Made by a program: the position numbers and the translations under genes
Assembly (NCBI GenBank): GCA_017558165.1
Contig: JAFYWE010000223.1
Location: 1-8,276, forward strand
DNA: 8,276 nt
From: Bacteroidaceae bacterium
GTDB lineage: Bacteria > Bacteroidota > Bacteroidia > Bacteroidales > Bacteroidaceae
Direction: 5' to 3'
The notes under the pieces: model-generated
What the model saw: only the letters and a program-made list of their open reading frames with translations
The model's database searches: none
What the model was told of the DNA's origin: nothing
Part shown: piece after piece, positions 1 to 5,987 of the stretch
Layout: each line of letters starts with the position of its first letter
Position numbering within the stretch: position 1 is the stretch's first letter

Positions 1-839
1 TGTTTATCATATTGCCATTTGCAGCAGATGCATTCGTCAGTATTCCGGACAGCATAATTATAGATGGAAAAGTACACGAATTGTATGGCTACCCACTGGA
101 AAAAAACACTGAACTCGCCCAGAAACTTCGGGAAATACTGCCCGAGAAAGTCACACTGGATGGCAAGATTTGGGAGCACACATATACAACAAACTGTAAT
201 AGAGAATATGTCGCGACTTGGGAGATAGTAGGCAACAAACTATTTTTACGAAAAATAGAGTTCGAAGTGGAACTATATGGTAAACCGGGTTCATCGACGA
301 CTAAATTCCAATGGGTTGAGTTATCCAAAGAAAAGTTGGAGAATGTATTTGCCCAATACCTGACAGACGATGGCATACAAGCAAAGTGGGTAAACTCTTT
401 GATATTTACAAAAACGCATATAAACTCCGACTACAAGGCCGGATATCATATTACTACCTACGAAGAAGTAAGTATAAATATAAACGAAGGTTGCGTACAG
501 GAACCGTTATTCATCACAGACATAAAAAGTCTTGTCAGTATAAATCATAAATATATAACAGAATTCACAAACAGATTGTCAAAAGAATTTCCGTGGGATG
601 ATTTTCCACACCTCAAAGAAGAAAGGCATATATGGATAGATGCCAGCAAACTCCAAATTACCGATAACGGCACACTTGTTGACTGCACAATAAAAATATT
701 TACTCCCGAATATACCGACCAGAACTGCAAAGAAATTCTTGCCATCAAACGTGTACTCAAAGGATTTTCCTGGCCTGTTCCGCCCAAAGAAATCAAAGCT
801 GAGCAAGAATCTATACTCCTGATAATGGAATACAAATGA
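1..839 (+). CDS. Exported protein of unknown function, 5' end cut by window
   Basis: I do not recognise this protein. The frame is open to the left edge (first full codon at position 3). The TTG at 12 is unlikely to be the real start, because the codons before it read F-I-I and join into FIILPFAADAFVSIPDS. That looks like the end of a signal-peptide hydrophobic core followed by an AxA-type cleavage site (ADA|F), so the true start lies outside the window and the product is probably periplasmic or secreted. About 270 mature residues are visible. Numbered from the TTG, one segment stands out at residues 62-83, with the core YVATWEIVGNKLFLRKIE, a two-strand pattern I associate only loosely with secreted Bacteroidales proteins. 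The C-terminal 65 residues are strand-rich and end in a segment reading LKGFSWPVPPKEI. No catalytic motif is visible. The gene is clearly more AT-rich than its neighbours and uses many ATA and AAA codons. It stops with TGA 6 bp from the convergent dprA stop. Confidence 0.8.
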   Translation, partial: FIILPFAADAFVSIPDSIIIDGKVHELYGYPLEKNTELAQKLREILPEKVTLDGKIWEHTYTTNCNREYVATWEIVGNKLFLRKIEFEVELYGKPGSSTTKFQWVELSKEKLENVFAQYLTDDGIQAKWVNSLIFTKTHINSDYKAGYHITTYEEVSININEGCVQEPLFITDIKSLVSINHKYITEFTNRLSKEFPWDDFPHLKEERHIWIDASKLQITDNGTLVDCTIKIFTPEYTDQNCKEILAIKRVLKGFSWPVPPKEIKAEQESILLIMEYK

Positions 840-854
840 TGCTTACTACATCAT
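836..854. repeat. Small inverted repeat spanning two convergent stop codons
   Basis: ATGATG (836-841) and CATCAT (849-854) form 6-bp arms around a 7-nt loop. The dyad covers the TGA of the left gene and the TAG of dprA. It is the only structure between these convergent genes. It could be a weak shared terminator, but the stem is short, AT-rich and has no T-tract on either side, so chance is quite possible. Confidence 0.3.
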
Positions 855-1979
855 AACAGCCCTGTAACACCCGCCGGCAACGGCTTTGACAAGGCCTTTC
901 ATCTCCATTTCAAAAAGCAACGGCAGGAGCTTGTTTATCGGAATATTCAGCTGCACCACCATCTGGTTGACCTGTAGGCCGTCGCTGTCCTCACGCAGTG
1001 CGGTCATCACGGCACTCTCTTCGGGCGATAGCTCGGGGAACAGTTCGGTCTGCAAGTCGGCAGCACTCTTCTTCTTTGTGGCATCGCCCCAGTTCATTGC
1101 CTCGAGAAAATCCCAGGCACTTGTTATGAGCGCAGCCTTGTTGCGGCTCACGAGTTCGTTGCAACCGCAGGAATACTGGTCGTTCACCCTGCCGGGGAAG
1201 GCAAAGCAGTCACGCGCATAGCTACCGGCCAACGATGCCGTAATGAGCGAGCCGCCCTTTGAGGCTGACTCAACGACTACCGTTGCATCGGAAATACCGG
1301 CAACAATCCTGTTGCGCTGTACAAAGAAAGGTTTCAATGATTCTGTACCGCTCATAAACTCGGTGAGCAGACCTCCGCAGTCAAGCATCTGCTTTGCCGT
1401 TGCGCGATGGGCGTTTGGATATATGCGGTCGAGGCCGTGTGCAAGCACGCCAATGGTCGGCAAGCCGGCTTTAAGCGCGGCACGATGCGCACACACATCA
1501 ATGCCATAGGCAAGACCGCTCACGATGAGCGTACCGGGGACAAAACGGGCAAGGTCGGCCACAAAGTTCTCGCACAGGGCCTTGCCGTACTCGCTTGCAT
1601 GGCGTGTGCCCACAATGGAGACTATGTGACGGGCATTGAGGTCGGCATTTCCCATAGAGTGCAGCACCAGCGGCGCATCATCACACTCGGCAAGGCGGGA
1701 TGGATAGGCCTCATCACCCATACATATAAGTTTTATGCTGTTCTTCTCAATGAACTCCATCTCGCGCTGGGCAAGCTCAACAAGCGAGCTGTCGGTGAGC
1801 AGGGAGACAAGTCTGGGAGTGGCATCGGGGATTATGTCGCGTATGTGTGAGGCGTTTTCAAGCAGTTCCTTCGCACTGCCAACTTCATCGACAAGTTGCC
1901 TTAAAAGAGCAAGTTGCGGTACCTGCGCCCTTGAGAGCGCAAGCATCGCAACCTGTTCGTTTATCAATAACTTTGCCAC
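846..1979 (-). CDS. dprA: DNA-processing protein DprA (Smf)
   Basis: DprA binds incoming single-stranded DNA in the cytoplasm and loads RecA on it during natural transformation; it is also present in bacteria not known to be competent. The Rossmann-like core runs from about residue 82 to 290 of 377 and carries the family signatures: VGTR (123-126), SGLAYGID (154-161), QRNRIVAGIS (221-230), ESASKGGSLITASLA (237-251) and FAFPG (259-263). Residues 310-377 fit the usual C-terminal winged-helix domain. The N-terminal 75 residues hold the helical domain, but the helix-hairpin-helix glycine motif common there is not visible. The start is a GTG at 1977-1979; the frame has a stop at 2001-2003 and no ATG between, and the next Met is residue 12, so GTG is the best choice but not certain. 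The 17-bp gap to the upstream lipoprotein gene suggests co-transcription. Length is normal for the family. Confidence 0.95.
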   Translation of the reverse strand: MAKLLINEQVAMLALSRAQVPQLALLRQLVDEVGSAKELLENASHIRDIIPDATPRLVSLLTDSSLVELAQREMEFIEKNSIKLICMGDEAYPSRLAECDDAPLVLHSMGNADLNARHIVSIVGTRHASEYGKALCENFVADLARFVPGTLIVSGLAYGIDVCAHRAALKAGLPTIGVLAHGLDRIYPNAHRATAKQMLDCGGLLTEFMSGTESLKPFFVQRNRIVAGISDATVVVESASKGGSLITASLAGSYARDCFAFPGRVNDQYSCGCNELVSRNKAALITSAWDFLEAMNWGDATKKKSAADLQTELFPELSPEESAVMTALREDSDGLQVNQMVVQLNIPINKLLPLLFEMEMKGLVKAVAGGCYRAVMM

Positions 1980-1996
1980 TTTTGTAAAGCGGAGCC

Positions 1997-3700
1997 TTAC
2001 TTAAGGATTGACAGGAATGTAGCATCCTGGAGGTACTTAGTGAACTCGAGGTCACCAAGAGCCTTCTTTGCCATTGAAGGATCACGCTTAACAGCCTCCT
2101 TCAAACCATCGTATACAAAAGCCACGTTTGATGTACGTGCACCAAGGACAGCCTTGAGGTAGTATGTTGAAGCATCAGGATTCTCAACAGCCTCGAGAGT
2201 CTGACGTGCTGTGCTGTAGTCCTTGTTCAAGAGCTGTGCAAGAGCCGCGCTGTTTGTAGCTGTACCCTCAAGGAGAGCTGCAGCACGTGTATACTCACCC
2301 TGAGCGATGTAGAGGTTACCGAGAGCCTCGTCACCAGCCTTGGCATCAGCGCCTACAGCCATAAGAGACTCTGCATTGGCAACATTACCCTTGAGGAGCT
2401 CAAGATAACCGAGGTTAACCTTTACCTCAGGAGCGTTAGAGTTGGCAGCAAGAGCCTTTGCGAAGTAGCTTGCAGCAGTTGAATAGTCACCTGCGTTGTA
2501 AGCCATCACACCGAGGTTGTTATATGCACGGTAGTCTGTAGGATAGAGCTTGATTGCTGTGTTGAAGATATTCTTCTGCTCAGCCTCATTCTCAGTAAGG
2601 ATAGCAGAGTAAAGGATCTCCTCGAGTGAGAGAACGCTTGCGTCAGCAGCATACTGCTCCTGGATCTGCTCGTCGCTGCGACCGATGAGCTGGTAGTTCA
2701 ATGTGATGCGTGCACGACGGAGCTTTGGAAGAACCTCATCGGCAAGCTCGCTGTATACTGAAGAGATGTTCTTGATCTGTGCCTCACGCTCCTCTGGATC
2801 CTCATACATTGAGAGAACGCGGAGGATAAGCTCCTTGTCAGGAAGCTCTGACTTTGACACGAGCTCCTGGAAGCCTTCCCAGTCCTCAGCAGTGTACTTG
2901 CTGTCAACGTGGCCCTCGAGCTTTGCCTTCTTCATCTCCTTCTTCACGAACTTCGCTGTGTTGAGCTCACGACCTGTAGCAACGTTGTCGTTGAGAGCCA
3001 CGCCACCATCAGGTGATGCATAAGCCGATACCTCAACCTCATCAAGAACCTTGTTCTCGAAATCCTTTACGATCTCGGCCATTGTAGCCTTCAACTCCTT
3101 CATCTCCTCTGTTGTGAGCTGTGAAGCGCGGAGGTTTGTCTGCTGGATAAGGAACATGATGTTTGCCTCCTTAGCCTGCTTGATAACACGCTGGAAAGCA
3201 TCCTCACCATAAGCGATATTTGCAGAAGCTGCTGTCTGACGGTAGAGCTGTGATGTAGCGATACAGCCATCGGCAATCTTCACGTCGGGAAGAGTGTATG
3301 TCTTGTTACCCTTGTTTACCACGAAACGGAGATAGAGCTCGGCATCCTCCATTGCTGGAACATAGTCAAAGGCCATCTTTGTCTTGAAGCTGCCACCGTT
3401 GTCGTAAGAGATCACGCGGTCATTGCCACGTACCTTCTCGCCCTGGAAAACAACAGGCTCGGCAAGTGCCTCACCACCCTCGTACTTGAGTACTGGAGTA
3501 ACTGTGAGAACAGACTTCTTGTTGAACACCTTTGCAGGGAACTTTCCGTCAACTGTAACAGGAACCTCGCTGCCAACAACTTCCAAAACTGATGGAGTAA
3601 CAGTAAAGTACTCCGACTTCATTGAGCTCATCTTAGAGCTGCAAGAGCTTAATACGGCAATGGCCGCACAAGCGAACAAAAAAGATAATTTCTTAAACAT
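1997..3700 (-). CDS. Lipoprotein with OmpA-like region and TPR repeats
   Basis: The 567-residue product starts with a lipoprotein signal: two lysines, a hydrophobic stretch and the lipobox LSSC, so Cys20 would be lipidated. No acidic residues follow the Cys closely, so surface export is not indicated and a periplasm-facing position is more likely. Residues 25-145 are strand-rich and unassigned. Residues 174-337 resemble an OmpA C-terminal (peptidoglycan-binding) domain with an insertion: VEVSAYASPDGG (222-233), then NDNVATGRELNTAKFV (237-252), then LRRARITLNY (327-336), matching the family's 'GxAsPeG...N..LS..RA' and closing 'RRVeI' strand. Residues 371-480 contain TPR-like helix pairs such as AYNNLGVMAYNAGDYSTAASYF (392-413). 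Family knowledge suggests an envelope scaffold or peptidoglycan contact; the exact role is unknown. Codon choice is strongly biased (mostly AAG for Lys, GAG for Glu, CGT/CGC for Arg), which suggests high expression. It has its own strong promoter and is followed closely by dprA. Confidence 0.88.
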   Translation of the reverse strand: MFKKLSFLFACAAIAVLSSCSSKMSSMKSEYFTVTPSVLEVVGSEVPVTVDGKFPAKVFNKKSVLTVTPVLKYEGGEALAEPVVFQGEKVRGNDRVISYDNGGSFKTKMAFDYVPAMEDAELYLRFVVNKGNKTYTLPDVKIADGCIATSQLYRQTAASANIAYGEDAFQRVIKQAKEANIMFLIQQTNLRASQLTTEEMKELKATMAEIVKDFENKVLDEVEVSAYASPDGGVALNDNVATGRELNTAKFVKKEMKKAKLEGHVDSKYTAEDWEGFQELVSKSELPDKELILRVLSMYEDPEEREAQIKNISSVYSELADEVLPKLRRARITLNYQLIGRSDEQIQEQYAADASVLSLEEILYSAILTENEAEQKNIFNTAIKLYPTDYRAYNNLGVMAYNAGDYSTAASYFAKALAANSNAPEVKVNLGYLELLKGNVANAESLMAVGADAKAGDEALGNLYIAQGEYTRAAALLEGTATNSAALAQLLNKDYSTARQTLEAVENPDASTYYLKAVLGARTSNVAFVYDGLKEAVKRDPSMAKKALGDLEFTKYLQDATFLSILK

Positions 3701-3740
3701 CGATTATTAATTAATTGATTCGTTCTGTCGTTTTGTGTAA

Positions 3741-3794
3741 TGACCATCCGAAACATCAGCCGCAACGGTTGGAGCGGCACGCCCGGAATGGCCA
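3741..3794 (-). promoter_or_regulatory. Predicted structured 5' leader of the lipoprotein mRNA
   Basis: With transcription starting near 3797-3800, the mRNA leader is about 97 nt long. Its first half can fold. An outer stem pairs 3784-3794 with 3741-3750 (10 pairs, including one G-U, and one bulged base at 3787). Inside it, GCCGC (3774-3778) and GCGGC (3759-3763) form a 5-bp stem with a 10-nt loop. The remaining 40 nt to the ATG are unstructured and A/T-rich, as expected for a Bacteroidota initiation region without Shine-Dalgarno. The fold is my own pairing, not a computed minimum-energy structure. It might stabilise the 5' end or respond to a regulator. Confidence 0.45.
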
Positions 3795-3803
3795 AAAGTT
3801 CTG

Positions 3804-3834
3804 CAAAGGTAACGCTACTCTTTCAATTGACAAA
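3804..3834 (-). promoter_or_regulatory. Bacteroidota-type promoter for the lipoprotein-dprA unit
   Basis: On the minus strand TTTG (3831-3834) is followed after exactly 19 bp by TACCTTTG (3804-3811), with a C next. This is a full match to the Bacteroidota consensus TTTG-N19-TAnnTTTG. An AT-only stretch lies just upstream of it (3845-3876), where an UP-like element would sit. The start site should be near 3797-3800. Confidence 0.8.
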
Positions 3835-3845
3835 ATCAAACAACT

Positions 3846-3867
3846 ATAATATATAAAAATATATTAT
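3846..3867. repeat. Perfect AT-only inverted repeat over the xerD stop codon
   Basis: ATAATATAT (3846-3854) and ATATATTAT (3859-3867) are perfect 9-bp arms around AAAA. The repeat includes the xerD stop codon (3864-3866) and lies 12 bp upstream of the -33 box of the lipoprotein promoter. It may act as a weak transcript end for xerD or as a bendable AT-rich element upstream of the promoter. An AT-only stem without a following T-run on the minus strand is a poor intrinsic terminator. Confidence 0.45.
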
Positions 3868-4796
3868 TTTTTTATACAAATCCTGCGGTTACGGGGATGG
3901 TGTCCGATGATTTCCTCGCGCAGACGGGTGCGGTCAATGTGGGTATATATCTCGGTGGTGGCAATGCTCTCGTGCCCGAGCATTGCCTGTATCACGCGCA
4001 AATTGGCACCGCCCTCGAGCAAGTGGGTAGCAAAGGAGTGGCGGAATGTGTGCGGGCTGACATTTTTCTTTATCCCGACCGACACGACAAGCTGTTTTAT
4101 GAAATGGAATACCATGATGCGCGACAAGGACTTCTTCAGTCTCTCGCTGATGAACACGAAATCCTCGTAACCAGGCTTTATGGCTATGCGGTTCCGGTCG
4201 CAGAAATATGCCTCGAGTTCGGCTATCGCACGCCCCGAGATGGGGACAAGGCGTTGCTTGTCACCCTTTCCGGTGACACGGATGAACTGTTCGGCAAGAT
4301 AGAGGTCGGACATGCGCAGGGAGCAGAGCTCAGACACTCGCAGGCCACAGCTGTAGAGAACCTCAATCATGGCACGGTTGCGCTGTCCTTCGTTCTTGGA
4401 GAGGTCTATCTCATTGATTATGTCATCAATCTCCTGCACCGTGAGCACATCGGGAAGGTGCATACCTATCTTCGGTGACTTGAGCAGCTCCGTAGGATCA
4501 TCAGCAATGAAGCCGTCAAGTTTGAGGAAACCATAGAAGGAACGCAACGACGAGAGGATGCGCGCCTGGGAACGGGCGTGGATGCCCACATCGGCAAGCG
4601 AGGCAACGAAACCGCGCAAATCGTCGAGAGTGACGGCAAGCAGCGCATCCTCACCACCCTCAAGGAAAAGCGCGAACTTCTCCACATCACTCATATAGGC
4701 CTCTACCGTATTAGGACGGAGAGACTTCTCGAGCTGCAGATAGATGCGATAGCGCATCATAGGGGTTTTTGTATTCTGGACGGTAACCTTTGCCAT
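3864..4796 (-). CDS. xerD: Tyrosine recombinase XerD
   Basis: This is a site-specific tyrosine recombinase, which with a partner Xer protein resolves chromosome dimers at dif. The N-terminal SAM-like core-binding domain is at about residues 12-100 and the catalytic domain at about 112-300. All six catalytic positions are present: Arg153 (in GLRVSEL), Lys177 (in GKGDKQRLVPI), His249 and Arg252 (in HTFRHSF), His275 (in LGHESIATTEIYTH) and the nucleophile Tyr284. From memory these sit a constant five residues later than in E. coli XerD, supporting XerD over an integrase of a mobile element; nothing around the gene suggests an island. The start at 4796 gives 310 residues. Met13 or Met14 would give a length closer to the family's 295-300, so a shorter protein is possible. 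The gene is divergent from the O-methyltransferase gene. Residues 301-310 form a basic tail (PRNRRICIKK). Confidence 0.93.
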   Translation of the reverse strand: MAKVTVQNTKTPMMRYRIYLQLEKSLRPNTVEAYMSDVEKFALFLEGGEDALLAVTLDDLRGFVASLADVGIHARSQARILSSLRSFYGFLKLDGFIADDPTELLKSPKIGMHLPDVLTVQEIDDIINEIDLSKNEGQRNRAMIEVLYSCGLRVSELCSLRMSDLYLAEQFIRVTGKGDKQRLVPISGRAIAELEAYFCDRNRIAIKPGYEDFVFISERLKKSLSRIMVFHFIKQLVVSVGIKKNVSPHTFRHSFATHLLEGGANLRVIQAMLGHESIATTEIYTHIDRTRLREEIIGHHPRNRRICIKK

Positions 4797-4814
4797 GGCA
4801 TTAGTATTTCAACG

Positions 4815-4822
4815 CGAAAATA
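4815..4822 (-). promoter_or_regulatory. Weak candidate -7 element for xerD
   Basis: The minus strand reads TATTTTCG here, which fits TAnnTTYG. I see no TTTG at the right distance upstream. The start site would be near 4808, leaving only about 12 nt before the annotated ATG, but about 45 nt if translation starts at Met13/14. This is a tentative call. Confidence 0.3.
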
Positions 4823-4875
4823 AGTAAAAAAAGTGAATCACACGACCTCGGAGGACGTTTATCGGTACAGGTATC

Positions 4876-4906
4876 TTTGCTCACTCGCCAAAATGTTGTA
4901 TCTTCG
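4876..4906 (+). promoter_or_regulatory. Bacteroidota-type promoter for the O-methyltransferase-rbfA-permease cluster
   Basis: TTTG (4876-4879) is followed after 19 bp by TATCTTCG (4899-4906), which matches TAnnTTTG except for one pyrimidine change; a C follows. The start site should be near 4912, giving a leader of about 36 nt. The -33 box lies within a second consensus-like sequence, TATCTTTGC (4872-4880), but that one has no TTTG upstream at a suitable distance, so I favour the downstream element. Confidence 0.7.
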
Positions 4907-4917
4907 CAGAATAAAAG

Positions 4918-4938
4918 GTTATAACTACGTTATACTAC
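4918..4938 (+). repeat. Tandem repeat with internal dyad in the leader
   Basis: GTTATAACTAC (4918-4928) is directly followed by GTTATACTAC (4929-4938), two near-identical units differing by one A. The same stretch contains a dyad, TATAAC-TAC-GTTATA (4920-4934). It lies just after the predicted start site and 9 bp before the ATG, so it could be an operator or affect translation. It may also be a simple slippage duplication. Confidence 0.5.
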
Positions 4939-4947
4939 AGAGCAGAA

Positions 4948-5583
4948 ATGAGCCTTACCACACCACTTGACCAGTACATTGCCGACCACAGCAGCCCTGA
5001 GGGCGACTACCTCTACAGGCTGTTCCGCGCCACACACATAGAGATACTTGCACCGCAGATGGCATCGGGACACATACAGGGCCGCTTGCTGAAGTTCCTT
5101 GTAAGCATGATACGTCCGAAGCGTATACTTGAGATAGGGACATTCACCGGCTACTCGGCACTATGCATGGCCGAGGGATTAGGCGAGGGTGGCAAGATAT
5201 TCACGTTTGAGGTAGAGGATGAGCTTGAGGATTTCACGCGCCGCTGGATTGAGGGATCGCAGTACGCCGACAAGATCGAGTTCATCATCGGCAACGCACT
5301 TGAGATAGTGCCAACCTTGGGCGAGAGATTCGACATGACATTCATCGACGGCAACAAGCGTGAGTACATAGAATACTATGAGATGGCAATGAGCCACCTT
5401 TCCGAAGGGGGTTGGATACTTGCCGACAACACACTATGGGACGGGCACGTGATAGAGACGGACCGCCAGGATGCACAGACCAACGGAGTAAGGGCCTTCA
5501 ATGACTATGTCCGCAACGATGAGAGGGTCGAGGTTGTAATGCTTCCCCTGCGCGACGGACTCACAATAATAAGAAAAAAGTAA
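4948..5583 (+). CDS. Class I SAM-dependent O-methyltransferase (COMT-like family)
   Basis: The 211-residue protein belongs to the cation-dependent O-methyltransferases related to catechol and caffeoyl-CoA O-methyltransferase. Motif I is RILEIGTFTGYSAL (59-72), which binds S-adenosylmethionine; Glu88 in FTFEVE is placed to hold the ribose. The metal-binding set is visible as Asp134 (FIDGNKREY) and Asp160-Asn161 (LADNTLWDG), corresponding by motif to the Asp, Asp, Asn ligands of COMT. There is no signal peptide, so it acts in the cytoplasm. The substrate cannot be read from the sequence; family members methylate catechol-like small molecules or tRNA uridine derivatives (TrmR). The start ATG has no Shine-Dalgarno sequence, typical for this phylum. 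It is the first gene after the promoter at 4876-4906, and rbfA follows 14 bp after its stop. Confidence 0.92.
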   Translation: MSLTTPLDQYIADHSSPEGDYLYRLFRATHIEILAPQMASGHIQGRLLKFLVSMIRPKRILEIGTFTGYSALCMAEGLGEGGKIFTFEVEDELEDFTRRWIEGSQYADKIEFIIGNALEIVPTLGERFDMTFIDGNKREYIEYYEMAMSHLSEGGWILADNTLWDGHVIETDRQDAQTNGVRAFNDYVRNDERVEVVMLPLRDGLTIIRKK

Positions 5584-5597
5584 AAAAGAAAAGAAAT

Positions 5598-5933
5598 ATG
5601 GACAGTACAAGACAGAACAAGATTTCACGCCTTATACAGAAGGAGCTGAGCGATATCCTGTTGCGCCTCGCAAAGGAGACACGCGGTATTATGGTATCGG
5701 TGAGCATCGTACGCGTGAGCCCCGACCTGGGTATCGCGAAGGCTTACCTTAGCGTATTCCCATCGGAGAAGGCTAACGAGGTTGTAGAGCATCTCAACGA
5801 GAACATCAAGGCTATACGCTTTGAGCTGGGCAACAGAGTGCGCCACCAGTTGCGCATCATCCCCGAGGTGCGTTTCTACATTGACGACTCTCTCGACTAC
5901 ATCGAGAATATCGACAAGCTGCTCAAGGAATAA
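5598..5933 (+). CDS. rbfA: 30S ribosome-binding factor RbfA
   Basis: RbfA binds the pre-30S subunit near the 5' helix of 16S rRNA and is needed for late maturation, especially in the cold. The 111 residues cover the single KH-like fold: helix 1 at 3-28 (RQNKISRLIQKELSDILLRL), strands VSVSIVRVSPDLGIAKAYLSVF (33-54) with the conserved 'V...DL..A..y.S' pattern, a helix at 58-80, and the family signature RHQLRIIPEVRFYIDDSLDY (82-101). The long tail of proteobacterial RbfA is absent, as is usual in Bacteroidota. It is preceded by an A-rich 14-bp spacer, so translation probably depends on this A-rich leader. It sits in one transcription unit with the O-methyltransferase and most likely the permease. 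Confidence 0.95.
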   Translation: MDSTRQNKISRLIQKELSDILLRLAKETRGIMVSVSIVRVSPDLGIAKAYLSVFPSEKANEVVEHLNENIKAIRFELGNRVRHQLRIIPEVRFYIDDSLDYIENIDKLLKE

Positions 5934-5987
5934 GAGACGGCTCAAATAACCTGATACCGACAAGACCCCGCAAACACCCCTTATGTA

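Noticed and set aside
1407..1850. 147-codon plus-strand open frame opposite dprA
   Set aside because: It lies entirely opposite the conserved Rossmann domain of dprA and has no independent support.
3846..3867. Possible dif site next to xerD
   Set aside because: The palindrome has ATAA/TTAT elements like dif, but they are 14 bp apart where dif has a 6-bp centre, the outer half-site sequences are missing, and it overlaps the xerD stop codon.
3897..4478. Long plus-strand open frame (193 codons) opposite xerD
   Set aside because: It is antisense to a fully conserved recombinase, shows no recognisable motif and comes from the GC-rich codon structure of xerD.
3864..4796. xerD as integrase of a mobile element
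   Set aside because: Length, motif spacing and housekeeping context fit chromosomal XerD; no attachment-site repeats, relaxase, phage or transfer genes are nearby.
4872..4880. TATCTTTGC as the main -7 element of the plus-strand cluster
   Set aside because: It matches the consensus, but there is no TTTG about 19-21 bp upstream; the element 27 bp further down has one at exactly 19 bp, formed by this sequence itself.
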